From: Nocardiopsis sinuspersici
GTDB taxonomy: Bacteria; Actinomycetota; Actinomycetes; Streptosporangiales; Streptosporangiaceae
Assembly: GCA_008638415.1 (NCBI GenBank)
Contig: VWVT01000020.1
Span: 41,775 to 105,774, forward strand
Length of the DNA stretch: 64,000 bases
Direction of reading: 5' to 3'
Below the pieces are notes generated by a model that saw nothing but the letters and a program-made list of their open reading frames with translations, ran no database searches and was not told the DNA's origin. Shown one piece after another: positions 33,311 to 42,404 of the stretch. A program made the translations under genes and the position numbers. Each line of letters opens with the position of its first letter. Position 1 is the stretch's first letter.

Positions 33311-34480
33311 TCAGGGTCGGAGACCGTGGCCGGGGCGGCGCTGGAGGTTGTGCTGCGGCGGAGGCTCCGCCATGTGCGGCGTATCCGACCGGGTGGGGGT
33401 CGGGGGGTTCTCTAGCCGCGCGGCGGACAGCCCCGCGCGGCGCCGCCGGGGTCCGGTGACGGGCTCGGGTGCGGCTGCGGGCAGGGAGATGTTCGGCAGC
33501 TCTCGGGGGGTGTCGTGCGGGGTCGCCTCCAGGCGCGCGGAGTGCTCGCTGATGGCTTGGCGGGCCTCGGGTGCGTGGGGGAAGGCGATGTGGGCGGCTT
33601 CCTGGGCCCGTCCGGCCAGGCGGTCCAGGGTGGGACGGGTCGGCTCGGTGACCTGGCCGCGGTGCGCCAGCTCACGGGTGTGCTCGACGTACAGACGCAG
33701 CCAGGCGCGAGCGACGCCCGGGGAGGGGAGCGCGTCCCGCTCGGTCTTGGCCGCAGCGACGGCCGCGCCGGGGGTCGGGTCGGTCCACCGCCCGTCCGGG
33801 CCCCGGGTGTTGGTGTGCAGGTCCTCTCCCGAGCGGGTGGTGACGTGCAGCCGCTGGGTGCCCTCGGTGTCCTCGGCGGCCTGCAGTGCCGAGGGCACCA
33901 TCCGGTAGGCGCTGTCGTGCGCCGTGGCCGGTGTCCACCGGGGCGCAGCCCCTTCCTCGGGGTGCAGGAACCGTCCCAGGCTGGCCAGCAGGCTGTCCCG
34001 GTAGGAGGTGGCCACCCCCACGACCTCGACCCGGTAGCCGGCCGCGGCGAACCGGTCGATGGTCTGGGCGACGGTGAGCGGGTCACGGAAGACGCCCTCC
34101 AGCAGGAGGCTGTGGCGGTTCTCGAGGGCGTAGTCGATGCAGCGCCGCACCCACGCGCCGGAGGCCTGGGATGTGGCGTTGGGCATCAGCCAGGGGTGGT
34201 CGCGGGCGAGCATCTCGAAGTCGTCGTGGAACGGCCGCAGGTCGTCCCCCGACAGCGGCACCAGCTCTCCCGCGCGCTCACGGGAGACAGCCGCGATGGC
34301 GCTGCTCTTACCCGCCCCGGGCTGACCGCCCAGCAGCACCAGGGTGGGCTCCTCCAGGTCGGAGGGGTAGCCGCCGAAGACGGACTCGCGGACCGTCTGG
34401 GAGCGGTCCTCGCTGTCGGCGGGGCGGTCGAAGATGTGGTCGATCCGCTCCTCCGGCAGATGGAAGTCGGAGGCCTTCAC
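33311..34480 (-). CDS. Zeta-toxin family kinase
   Basis: A 389-residue protein with P-loop GQPGAGKSS at residues 52-60, LSGDDLRPFH (substrate Asp region), LLLEGVFRDP and the RFAAAGYRVEVVGVAT strand-helix of zeta toxins. Zeta enzymes phosphorylate UDP-sugars and poison cell-wall synthesis. The C-terminal 130 residues are a proline-rich extension. Its start overlaps the small upstream gene by four bases, giving a two-gene toxin-antitoxin layout for plasmid maintenance. Confidence 0.85.
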   Translation of the reverse strand: MKASDFHLPEERIDHIFDRPADSEDRSQTVRESVFGGYPSDLEEPTLVLLGGQPGAGKSSAIAAVSRERAGELVPLSGDDLRPFHDDFEMLARDHPWLMPNATSQASGAWVRRCIDYALENRHSLLLEGVFRDPLTVAQTIDRFAAAGYRVEVVGVATSYRDSLLASLGRFLHPEEGAAPRWTPATAHDSAYRMVPSALQAAEDTEGTQRLHVTTRSGEDLHTNTRGPDGRWTDPTPGAAVAAAKTERDALPSPGVARAWLRLYVEHTRELAHRGQVTEPTRPTLDRLAGRAQEAAHIAFPHAPEARQAISEHSARLEATPHDTPRELPNISLPAAAPEPVTGPRRRRAGLSAARLENPPTPTRSDTPHMAEPPPQHNLQRRPGHGLRP

Positions 34481-34749
34481 CCCTCCTCCCGTCGTAGCTC
34501 GCGCAGCTCGGTGCCGTACCGCTCGGTGAGGTCGGTGACCGCTTGCAGGTCACGCGGGTCGACGCGCAGCACCTCATCGCGCACCTCACGCATCCGCGCG
34601 TTGTACTGCTCCTGCGCCTCGGGGTCTCCGACCGCCGCTCGGCCGAGCGCGATGTAGCGGGCCTTGAGGGAATTGACCGTGTCCTTGAGGACGTCGTAGG
34701 CGACGGTGGTCCGGTGCTCGTGCAGGTACTCGTCTTCGGTTTTCTTCAT
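34477..34749 (-). CDS. Probable zeta antitoxin
   Basis: A 90-residue, highly charged all-helical protein (TVAYDVLKDTVNSLKARYIA), translated just before the zeta kinase with an overlapping stop and start. Size, charge and place fit an epsilon-like antitoxin, although sequence similarity to epsilon is not obvious. SD GGAGA precedes the ATG. Confidence 0.65.
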   Translation of the reverse strand: MKKTEDEYLHEHRTTVAYDVLKDTVNSLKARYIALGRAAVGDPEAQEQYNARMREVRDEVLRVDPRDLQAVTDLTERYGTELRELRREEG

Positions 34750-34808
34750 GTGCTGTCTCCGGTCTCGAGGCGTGGTTCCGCAGGTGGGTGTACGTGTCTC
34801 TCGGCTCG

Positions 34809-35711
34809 TCAGAACGGGGGATCGAGGGGTAGGTCGGTGGACGACACCTCAGCGGGAGCATCCTGGGAGGTGAGGGCGGCCAGGGCCCCGGAGACGGTGT
34901 CCCCGCTCCCAACGGCGATGCTGGCGTCGGTGGCGTCGAAGGCCCGGGCCGTGACGAAGTAGACCGGCCCCTCCTCGGGAGTGCGAGCGGTCTCGTCCAG
35001 GACCAGCTCGATGCGACCTCCCCAGTCCAGGACCTGGTTGGAGTCCACAGTGGCGGCGCCGCCCTGGCGAGAGACCTGCCGATGGGCCATGACCATCGCG
35101 TCCTCCAGATGAGCGGCAGCGGTGGACAGGTCGTCGGACAGGTGCCAGGACTCCTCGGGGGTGCGGGCCAGTGCGGCGGCGACCTGCTCGCCGGCGGTGA
35201 CGATCCCGTAGAGGATCTGGATCTCGGGACGGGCATCGTCGTGGACGTCGACCACCGCGGCGAGGTGGGACAGGGCGCCGCGCAGTCGCGCCAGGTCGGC
35301 TGAGGGGCCGCCCGTGGTGATGGCGGCCAGCTCGGTCTCGACGTGGCGCCAGCGCCGGTGGGCGCTCTGGCGGGTGATTCCGACAGCGGTGGCGATGCGC
35401 TCCCAGCTCACGCCCTGACTACGCAGGACGCGGACTTCGGTGGTGAGAGGGCCGCTGTCGTCGGACTCGGCGGCGATCTCGTGTAGGCGCAGCTCGGGCA
35501 CCTCGCGGCGCACGTGCTCGCCCCACGCGCGAGCGAGGCCGTGCTCGGGCGGGTGGTAGTGGTTGCCGCTGGCCCACCCGCAGGTGCAGACGGCGGTCCA
35601 GACAAAGCCGCTCGCCCCCATGTCCGGGGACCAGGGAACGGAGTCGCCGCCCACTCGGGCGTAGACGATGGCGGTGTGCGCGGCCGCAGGGCCGGGACCC
35701 TTCCACTCCAT
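34809..35711 (-). CDS. HTH regulator upstream of zeta module
   Basis: A 300-residue protein; ATG 35711 sits six bases after GGAGG. Residues about 100-130 (LRSQGVSWERIATAVGITRQ) form an HTH. The N-terminal region has CTCGWASGNHY, a possible zinc pair. The C-terminal third is beta-rich (IELVLDETARTPEEGPVYFV). A twin palindrome lies immediately upstream, so autoregulation is likely. Confidence 0.6.
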   Translation of the reverse strand: MEWKGPGPAAAHTAIVYARVGGDSVPWSPDMGASGFVWTAVCTCGWASGNHYHPPEHGLARAWGEHVRREVPELRLHEIAAESDDSGPLTTEVRVLRSQGVSWERIATAVGITRQSAHRRWRHVETELAAITTGGPSADLARLRGALSHLAAVVDVHDDARPEIQILYGIVTAGEQVAAALARTPEESWHLSDDLSTAAAHLEDAMVMAHRQVSRQGGAATVDSNQVLDWGGRIELVLDETARTPEEGPVYFVTARAFDATDASIAVGSGDTVSGALAALTSQDAPAEVSSTDLPLDPPF

Positions 35712-35722
35712 GAGCATCCTCC

Positions 35723-35768
35723 GTGTCAGCTTTTTGCTGACACAAGTCTGTCAGCAAAAAGCTGACAG
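35723..35768. promoter_or_regulatory. Twin palindromic operator
   Basis: GTGTCAGC-TTTTT-GCTGACAC at 35723-35743 and CTGTCAGC-AAAAA-GCTGACAG at 35748-35768. The arms are the same, the A/T cores are opposite, and the centres are 25 bases apart. It lies 12 bases upstream of the HTH regulator's start codon. Confidence 0.75.
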
Positions 35769-36198
35769 GACAAACTGCCTGGACATGCTGACTCACCGGA
35801 TCGCCGTGATCCCAGGCAAACTGAGCGGTGGAGCTCAGAGGGTGTCGTGCGTACGGGGCGACGTGGTCGGCTAGCGGTCCGCTGGGAAGATTTCTCGAAG
35901 GATTCCAGGCACGGCGGAGTAGGACACGAGCTGGCCATCGCGACTGGAGCACTGACCCCGTCACAGGCGCCGGGCGCAGTCAGGCACTCGTGACGCCCCA
36001 GGTCAGCCGAGCTTGGCGTGACAGGTTCAGCATCGCCGTTGCCACACTTAAACAGTCTGATGCCGACAATCCGAGAGCAATCCGCGAAACAACCAACGGT
36101 ACGAGATAAGTTTTCCAGTCTTCCCAATTCCCGAATCCCGCTCGGACATAGTTTTCTATAGATTGCCCATCGTCTATACTCGAGCAGAAACACAAAGA
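35769..36198. other. Intergenic region without clear genes
   Basis: About 430 bases with only short, unconvincing frames. The last 100 bases are AT-richer (TTTTCTATAGATTG, CGTCTATACTCG), as expected for a promoter or decayed sequence. Confidence 0.4.
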
Positions 36199-36263
36199 GG
36201 GGCCCGTGGCGGCTGGTCCGGCAAGACAGCGCCGCCACGAACCCCTTCACCGCCTCGTGGCGG
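36199..36263 (-). terminator. Double hairpin after 45-aa gene
   Basis: CGTGGCGGC at 36205 pairs with GCCGCCACG at 36231, extended by outer GGGG/CCCC. A second CCGCC-TCGT-GGCGG hairpin follows toward the gene. It lies downstream of the minus-strand microprotein gene. Confidence 0.55.
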
Positions 36264-36290
36264 CCCCGCTGTAACTAACAGCTGGGCCGT

Positions 36291-36428
36291 CTACGAGGGG
36301 TCACCCGAGAACCACCTGGCTACCCAGAGGATGAACCGGCCTACGGCCAGCACGGCTGCCAGAGCCCTGATGGCTTCGATCGCCCTCTGCCGCCAACTCC
36401 GTGGGTCCTCGGTCACACCCGTGTTCAT
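36291..36428 (-). CDS. 45-aa membrane microprotein
   Basis: MNTGVTEDPRSWRQRAIEAI then a hydrophobic helix ending RFILWVARWFSGDPS. GAGAGGAG lies eight bases before the ATG. It shares the R-F-x-L-W-x2-R-x-F-x-G-D-P ending with another microprotein at 55066-55200. Function unknown; one membrane-associated amphipathic helix is predicted by eye. Confidence 0.55.
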   Translation of the reverse strand: MNTGVTEDPRSWRQRAIEAIRALAAVLAVGRFILWVARWFSGDPS

Positions 36429-36639
36429 GGGTGCGCTCCTCTCGTTCGGCCGCCTTAGCCCCGGATGGGCATCGGTCGACTCGCGACACCGACCGATCGA
36501 GCCGAGTTCGAGGAGAATTTAAATATACCCACCGCTAACGCGGAAGACAATTTCCGGTGTGCCAGAAATGGTCTGCTGCATTATCCGACATATTCGCTCG
36601 ACGTAACCCCAGGTCACAGCGCTCACCCGCATCGGGGTC

Positions 36640-37240
36640 CGGCCGATGCGGTGGCAGCATCGACCTCCACCCACGAGCGAACACTCCCGATGTAGTTGCG
36701 GTTCGTCCTGCTGGGCGACCCTGCACAAGAACCTTGGAGGGCATCCACCGGATCGCCGATCTCTGGCGACGTCCCGGCCTGCAGACCCTCCCTGCGCATG
36801 GGGTTGTGCTCCCAGTCGTCGGCGGGGCGGATGTAGGCGTCCACGGCGGTGGAGGTGGGCTCCCACCGTTCCTGGCGGGCGATCTGGGCGCGGGGGACCC
36901 GGCCATTGCTGAGGTGGTGGCCGATCCGGCCCGCAGGGAGTGAGCGGTGACGCCCTTCAATTCAGCGGCCGCGGCCAGGCGCTGGACGATGAGGTTGATG
37001 CCCGCCCCACTCATGCGCCCGGTGCCGCGCAGGGTCGCCCCGGGTATTCCGGCCAGGCGGCCGCGGCGGTCCACGCCGCACAACAGCGGCCCCGCGGTGA
37101 GGCCGTGCTCGGCCAGGGCCTGGATCCAGGCGCAGGTGGTGCGCACCGTGGCGCCGGCCGAGTCCTGGTCGGTCTTGGGGGTGGCGATGAGCACCTCCAG
37201 ACCTTCGCGCGAATCCGCAGACAGAAGTGTCAACCCTGCG
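36640..37240 (-). pseudogene. Decayed tyrosine recombinase C-terminal half
   Basis: One frame reads TTCAWIQALAEHGLTAGPLL and KGVTAHSLRAGSATT, the H-x-L-R box of tyrosine recombinases. The sequence then continues in another frame as VDAYIRPADDWEHNPMRREG. A frameshift and loss of the N-terminal half show decay. It resembles the recombinase at 62585-63694 in its HSLR box. Its 5' side is replaced by the start of the DUF2075 gene. Confidence 0.6.
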
Positions 37241-37255
37241 TGGCAGAGTGACCGC

Positions 37256-39280
37256 ATGCCCGAGTCAGCAGGCGGTCGCCTCTCCCACATGTCCCCCTCT
37301 GCCGACGACAGCAGCGGCATTCCCGCTGTGCCTGGCCAAAAGCCGCGCTACCTCATGGTCACAACAGCAACCGAGCTCCACACCATGGACACCGGCGATC
37401 TGGTCGCGACCCTCGAACATCGGGCCAAACGCCTGTACACGACCATCACCAAGAGCGCCGAACGCACATCGTGGAGCGCCAGTATCAAGACGGTGACCGC
37501 CGTACTCCTGGAGGCCGGCCTCGACGACGTGCTGGTGCTGCTGGAAATGAGCACCCTCATCAGCCACAAGCGGATCGACATGGTCCTCCTCGGCTCCCAC
37601 CCCCGGACAGGGACGATTTCCCTGGTGATCGTGGAGAACAAGCAGTGGTCGTGGATGCGGCCGAACACCGACACAGGACTCGTCGACCACCCCGGATCCC
37701 CCGCCCAGGGCAGTCTGCACCCCCTGGACCAGGCATGGGACTACGGCATGAGTCTGGCCCGGAACCTTCCCATGCTCAGCGACAACTGGACCTGCGTCGC
37801 CAACCTGCACAACGCGCCGCCCGAGCAGATCACCAGCCCCGCCCTCCCCGCGGACATCGATCCCGACCGGGCCAAGATGTTCGGAGCCGGCCCGCAGCAG
37901 AGAAGGGACCTCGCTGAATTCCTGGCCTCGGTCATCTCAGGCCGCCGGGCGACCACGCACCTTCGCGCACTCAACGCTGCCCACGTGCGCCCCACCGACG
38001 AGCTGATGCGCTCCGTGCCCGCGATGGTGCGGAGCAGGGGCGCGTTCTTCCCCCTCCTCGATGAGCAGCGCGAGGCCTTCCGCCGCATCGCCCACGTTCT
38101 GGACCAGAAGTTCACCGAGAACGACAAGAACGTCTTCATCGTCATCGGTGGCCCGGGCACCGGCAAGAGTGTCCTTGCCCTGGAACTCCTCGGTCACTTC
38201 AACCACATCGGCAGCGCCGCCGTCCACGCCTCGGGCAGCAGCGCCTTCGCTAAAGCACTGCGCAGCCACGTCGCCGGCGCTCGCGGGGAAGCCGAGGAGA
38301 TCTTCACCTACTTCAACCAGCACCGGCACCGAATCCGCAACCAGCTCAACGTCCTGCTGTGCGACGAATCGCACCGGCTGCGCAAAGACTCCAACGGCCA
38401 GTACATGGCCAGGGAATACCGCTCGAACACACCGCAAGTACACGAGCTCATCGACGCAGCACGGGTGCCGGTGTTCTTCCTCGACCCCTACCAGGTCGTC
38501 CGACGCGACGAGGTCGGCACCCCCGAGACCATCCAGCAAGCCGCGATCCAGCTCGGCATCCGCGAAGACAACATCCACCAGATCGACCTCAAGACCCAGT
38601 TCCGCCAGAGCTCCTGCCCGGAGTACCTCGACTGGCTCGAGGACCTGCTCGGCTACCGCGACGCCGCACCGGGGCCGTGGGGCTACCAGGGCCCGTTCCA
38701 GCTCCTGGCCGCCGACAACCCCGCCGAGATGGAGGCCTACCTGCGCCTCCAGGTGGCACGCGGCCGCACAGCGCGGATGGTGGCCGGATACTGCTGGCCC
38801 TGGACGAAGAGGGCATCCCCCGACGGAGGCCTGGTCGAAGACATCAAGATCGATGACTGGGAGTGTGCCTGGAACTCCCACGCCCCCCGGAAGGGCATCC
38901 CCGGCGCGGACACGTGGGCGACCGATCCCCGAGGGTTGGACCAGGTCGGCTGTATCTACACGGCCCAAGGCCTCGAATGGGACTACTGCGGCGTCATCAT
39001 GGGGCACGACTACACCTGGGCCGGATCAGGATGGCGAGTTCAACGGGGAGAGGACCGCATGATCTGGGGGGACAACCTCCACGCCATGGTCCGCAACATC
39101 TACCGCGTCCTCGCCACCCGCGGCAGAGACGGCACGGTGCTTTACTCCACCAACGCCACCACACGGCAGCTGCTCACGTCTCTGGGGGTTCCGCCCCTCG
39201 CACCCGCACTGAAGAGGCTGAAGGAACAGAATCCTAACGTCGCCGTACGGCGACGAGCGCAGAGGCTCACCTTGTTCTAG
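37256..39280 (+). CDS. DUF2075-type helicase with nuclease-like N-terminus
   Basis: 674 residues from ATG 37256. Residues about 105-132 (RIDMVLLG...ISLVIVENKQW) have the D-x(n)-E-x-K pattern of PD-(D/E)xK nucleases. The P-loop is GGPGTGKSVLALELL near 300, Walker B LLCDESHRL near 367, and the later QVGCIYTAQGLEWDYCGVIM segment is the helicase motif of DUF2075/Schlafen-like ATPases. Such fused nuclease-helicases occur in phage-defence loci. Stands alone on this strand. Confidence 0.75.
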   Translation: MPESAGGRLSHMSPSADDSSGIPAVPGQKPRYLMVTTATELHTMDTGDLVATLEHRAKRLYTTITKSAERTSWSASIKTVTAVLLEAGLDDVLVLLEMSTLISHKRIDMVLLGSHPRTGTISLVIVENKQWSWMRPNTDTGLVDHPGSPAQGSLHPLDQAWDYGMSLARNLPMLSDNWTCVANLHNAPPEQITSPALPADIDPDRAKMFGAGPQQRRDLAEFLASVISGRRATTHLRALNAAHVRPTDELMRSVPAMVRSRGAFFPLLDEQREAFRRIAHVLDQKFTENDKNVFIVIGGPGTGKSVLALELLGHFNHIGSAAVHASGSSAFAKALRSHVAGARGEAEEIFTYFNQHRHRIRNQLNVLLCDESHRLRKDSNGQYMAREYRSNTPQVHELIDAARVPVFFLDPYQVVRRDEVGTPETIQQAAIQLGIREDNIHQIDLKTQFRQSSCPEYLDWLEDLLGYRDAAPGPWGYQGPFQLLAADNPAEMEAYLRLQVARGRTARMVAGYCWPWTKRASPDGGLVEDIKIDDWECAWNSHAPRKGIPGADTWATDPRGLDQVGCIYTAQGLEWDYCGVIMGHDYTWAGSGWRVQRGEDRMIWGDNLHAMVRNIYRVLATRGRDGTVLYSTNATTRQLLTSLGVPPLAPALKRLKEQNPNVAVRRRAQRLTLF

Positions 39281-39516
39281 GTGGTGCGCCACTCGTGCAG
39301 CTACGGTGAGCCGCCACGTACTTTTCAGTGTTCGCCGATGGCGCCATCGACTGCGGGTGGCAGCCCTCAGGCTGGTAGCCGCAGCCAGGTAGTAGTAAAC
39401 GTGGCGAGCTCCTCCGTCAGGTCACCGGGATGGTCCAGGGCGGGCCTATCAGGGTGAGCCGAACGCTTCTTCGTGCCGGTGGCCTGGAGTGATACGCCTC
39501 GCACGGATATCACGCC
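39281..39516. other. Intergenic stretch between convergent genes
   Basis: No gene is supported here; small open frames on both strands have no ribosome site or recognisable composition. Confidence 0.4.
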
Positions 39517-39555
39517 AAGGTGGCCCCGCCAGGCTGACGCCGGCGGGACCACCTT
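39517..39555. terminator. Bidirectional hairpin terminator
   Basis: AAGGTGGCCCCGCC and GGCGGGACCACCTT pair around an 11-base loop, five bases past the stop of the minus-strand gene at 39560. Confidence 0.75.
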
Positions 39556-39559
39556 CCTG

Positions 39560-40396
39560 TCAGGCCATCGAGGGGTTGGGGCCGGACGGGGCTCGCCACC
39601 CCTGCTGGTCGCCAGCCTTCCGCGATGCGGGCGCCTTGCGTTTGGCGATGGCGATCCGCGTACAGACCGCCTCCCACGCCGCCAGCTGCTCGGGGTCGGT
39701 AACCCCGCAGCCGCGCACGAACGCCAGCACCGGGATCAGCGGCGGGCCCCCGGCCTCGGCTTTGAGGACCTTGTTGATCGTGTTGTAGGACCGGTGCTCG
39801 TGCTTGGTCGGATCAACTCCTTTGGGGATGTGCGCGGACCGGTCGGCGATCTCGCGCAGTGAGGGGTTGCCGGCGCGGATGCGCAGGCACTCCAGGGCCT
39901 CGATCAGTTCCAGGTGCGTGCGAGCCTGGCGCGGGTCGGTCGCGGCTTCCGTGGGATCTTCCAGGAAGGACTCCGCGCTGTGGGCGTACCCGCGCCGCTC
40001 CAGCATGGTGCGGCTCACAGGCAGCAGGCGCCGGTCCGCCACAGGCATCATGATCTCCTCGTACTCGGCCAGCGCCGCAGCCAGGGAGCCGTAGTCGGCG
40101 GCCAGGCCGCCGCCGTAGGCGAACAGGGAGGCCAGTATGGGCCACCTGCCGTGGTCCTTCGTCGCGGCGCGCAGGGCGTGGATGTCGCCGTGCACGACCG
40201 CGCTCACCACCGGCTCGGGGATGCCCAAGTCGACGGTGCTGGTGCGGCGGAAGGTGTTCTCGTCGGCGCCGGCTCTGGCGCGCATGTGGAACAGGACCGC
40301 CCGAAGGCGGTCCTCGCAGGAGAACTCCGAGAGGGGATGGGTCTGATCGAGGATCGTCTTGGTGAGCTCGGGGCCGCGTGCGGCGTGCTCCCCCAC
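39560..40396 (-). CDS. HTH-containing hypothetical protein, 278 aa
   Basis: A mostly helical protein. Residues about 170-250 (NPSLREIADRSAHIPKGVDP...NTINKVLKAEAGGPPLIPVL) follow the XRE-like HTH plus FVRGCGV layout seen in actinobacterial plasmid regulators. Preceded 8 bases upstream by a small membrane protein. No enzyme motif is seen. Confidence 0.6.
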   Translation of the reverse strand: MGEHAARGPELTKTILDQTHPLSEFSCEDRLRAVLFHMRARAGADENTFRRTSTVDLGIPEPVVSAVVHGDIHALRAATKDHGRWPILASLFAYGGGLAADYGSLAAALAEYEEIMMPVADRRLLPVSRTMLERRGYAHSAESFLEDPTEAATDPRQARTHLELIEALECLRIRAGNPSLREIADRSAHIPKGVDPTKHEHRSYNTINKVLKAEAGGPPLIPVLAFVRGCGVTDPEQLAAWEAVCTRIAIAKRKAPASRKAGDQQGWRAPSGPNPSMA

Positions 40397-40404
40397 GGGC
40401 CGCT

Positions 40405-40599
40405 CTAGCGGACGTAGAGGCGGCGGGCGGCTCTGACCGATGCGTAGGCCAGTGCTGATGCCGCGGCCACGGCAACGGCGACGTCATGGCCTGCGTGGAC
40501 CGCGTAGACCGCAAAGCAGACGATCACGATGACCACGATGATCTTCAGTGCCGGGCGCCCCTGGTCAGGGGGCGCGGGCATCGGGTGGGAAATGTCCAC
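40405..40599 (-). CDS. Small membrane protein, 64 aa
   Basis: GTG start after GAGGAG. Two hydrophobic stretches, IIVVIVIVCFAVYAV and VAVAVAAASALAYASV, suggest a small two-helix membrane protein with a basic tail (RAARRLYVR). In an operon with the HTH protein downstream. Confidence 0.55.
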   Translation of the reverse strand: MDISHPMPAPPDQGRPALKIIVVIVIVCFAVYAVHAGHDVAVAVAAASALAYASVRAARRLYVR

Positions 40600-41311
40600 C
40601 AGTGTGTCTCCTCATTGAGAACGTCAAACGCAGGGGCTGACCACTGACACGTCGGTGGCTTCGCCGCCTGGCGACCGGGTGAAGGACGTTTCGGGAGTCG
40701 CGGTCCCGAAAGCGCCGTTCCCAGAACTATGCCAGCTCCCAGAGTCACAGAAGAACATCGCGGACATCAGACGCATCATGCGCCACTCATATCTTCGATA
40801 CACCCGTTCTGAAATGCGCAAACGTACTTCAGGAGATGGTTGTGGATAACCATTATTTCTTGTCACGCACAGCATCATGACACCGGATAGCTCGCAGGTG
40901 TGTTTTACTGCTTTCGGGTACCCAGAAGCGTCCGCTATGCCCGTTTTAAGGGCCTTGGGTGCTTTGAGAGTGTCATCTCGACCGGGTGATATCTCGAAGG
41001 CGTTGTCAGCGATCCGTCGCGGGGGAGCTGACGTTCTGCGGGGCCGCCAGGAGAGTCCCCCGACTCCTGGCGAGTCCCCGCGGCGTGTGATCAGCGCTGT
41101 CACACCGCGCCCCTCGGCACCGTCGAGGCGGGCGCGTGACATCTGATGACAGCTTCTGCACAGGTCATAGTGCTGCGGTCCGTTCAATGCGAGCCTGCGG
41201 AGCGGCAAGACCAGGGCACAACGCAACTCACAGGTATTCGGCGATGGCCTCCAGATCACGGATGCGGTCCTGGCACCGACCGATGTCGTCGGCGGGTTCC
41301 GGCCGCTGTGG
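40600..41311. other. Gene-poor region, candidate replication origin
   Basis: About 700 bases without a supported gene, AT-richer at 40720-40930. TTGTGGATAA at 40840-40849 equals the DnaA box. It sits inside a perfect ATGGTT-N6-AACCAT palindrome (40836-40853). A GCCAGGAG/CTCCTGGC hairpin lies at 41046-41071. No iterons are obvious and no replication initiator is recognised beside it. Confidence 0.4.
40836..40853. promoter_or_regulatory. DnaA-box-like palindrome
   Basis: ATGGTT-GTGGAT-AACCAT containing TTGTGGATAA on the + strand. A single box; a functional origin normally has several. Confidence 0.45.
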
Positions 41312-42058
41312 CTACCAGTCTCGGTAGGACAGAGCCTCACGGGCACATACGAGCGCGTCGGCGGCCGCCGGGGACCGAGCAGCGTCCTCGCCGAGCGCAG
41401 CCAGAGCCAGGGACAGATGAGCGGCCATCGAGGACATCCCGTCGGGCTGCAACGAATCCTCCTCCAGGAGCTGGCTCAGGCCGTGCAGCCAGTCCTGCGC
41501 GTCCTCAGTCAGGACGAGGTCGTGTACTACCTCCAGCAGGCCGTGAGCTGCTGCGCTCACCTGCCGGTGGTGGCGCCGGGCCCGCTCCACCTCGACCACG
41601 CGTCGGCGTGTCTGGGCCTCCCGCTCGGCCATCAGCTGGCGTCCGTGCCACGGGGTGCGCGGCCGTTGGTGCCGTGCGGCGTAGAGCCGGTCGCGCCGGT
41701 GGTTGACCGCCCCGGGTGTGTCGAGCCCCAATACCTTGGCGACGCCGGCCAGAGTCAGCAGGTGTCTGCCCCGTCGTCCACCGGGCGGGCGGGCCTGGTC
41801 CAAGGCGCCGAGCTGCTCGGTGTCGATCAGGCTGTAGAGCAGCCGCACCAGTTTCAGTCGGAGTTCGACTTGCTCACGGCGGGCCGGGCTCGCCTGGGCA
41901 GGAGGCAGGGCGTTGTGGTGGGTGCGGGTGTACTGGAGCACGCCGATCGCGTCCTCGGGCCACAGTTCCAGGTAGGGGTCTCCGGCGCGTTCGTGCAGCT
42001 GGTAGAGGCGCGCGAGCAGATCGGACAGTCGCTCGGTGGGTTCGCGGTCGGGTGCCAT
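41312..42058 (-). CDS. Hypothetical protein, 248 aa, possible HTH
   Basis: Helical protein. The segment TLAGVAKVLGLDTPGAVNHR near residues 100-120 resembles an HTH, and the MAEREAQTRRRVVEVERARR region is a basic helix. The acidic C-terminus (LTEDAQDWLHGLSQLLEED) looks like a dimer region. Family not recognised. Confidence 0.55.
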   Translation of the reverse strand: MAPDREPTERLSDLLARLYQLHERAGDPYLELWPEDAIGVLQYTRTHHNALPPAQASPARREQVELRLKLVRLLYSLIDTEQLGALDQARPPGGRRGRHLLTLAGVAKVLGLDTPGAVNHRRDRLYAARHQRPRTPWHGRQLMAEREAQTRRRVVEVERARRHHRQVSAAAHGLLEVVHDLVLTEDAQDWLHGLSQLLEEDSLQPDGMSSMAAHLSLALAALGEDAARSPAAADALVCAREALSYRDW

Positions 42059-42154
42059 GAGGCCACCTTGCTTGGCTTTGACAATTTGTCAAAGTCGCAT
42101 CGAGGGCGGGAACTGGCCGTAGACGCGCGCGAGGTGCCGGTGCGACGCCTGCCG

Positions 42155-42385
42155 TCAGCCACCCCAGATCACGACAGTGCGCCGAACACCTGCGGCGAAC
42201 ATCGCGTGGGTGCTGTGGCGCCCGTCATGGTGCTGCAGCCCGCCCTCGGTAGCGCTGACCTCGATACCAAGACCAGGCACGAGCAGGCATTCCACCGCTT
42301 CGCGCTGGGAGGCCAGCCACTGTTCCTTCTCCGCCAGGTGCTCGACCACCTCAGTGTCATGGCCGTCAGCCGAGCACTGAAGCAT
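42155..42385 (-). CDS. Possible small protein, 76 aa
   Basis: Reads MLQCSADGHDTEVVEHLAEK and ends GVRRTVVIWGG. No SD, but TAGCCT lies at a -10 position for a leaderless transcript, and a divergent frame starts at 42405. Composition looks protein-like; function unknown. Confidence 0.35.
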   Translation of the reverse strand: MLQCSADGHDTEVVEHLAEKEQWLASQREAVECLLVPGLGIEVSATEGGLQHHDGRHSTHAMFAAGVRRTVVIWGG

Positions 42386-42404
42386 CGCAGGCTACGGTGG
42401 CGGC

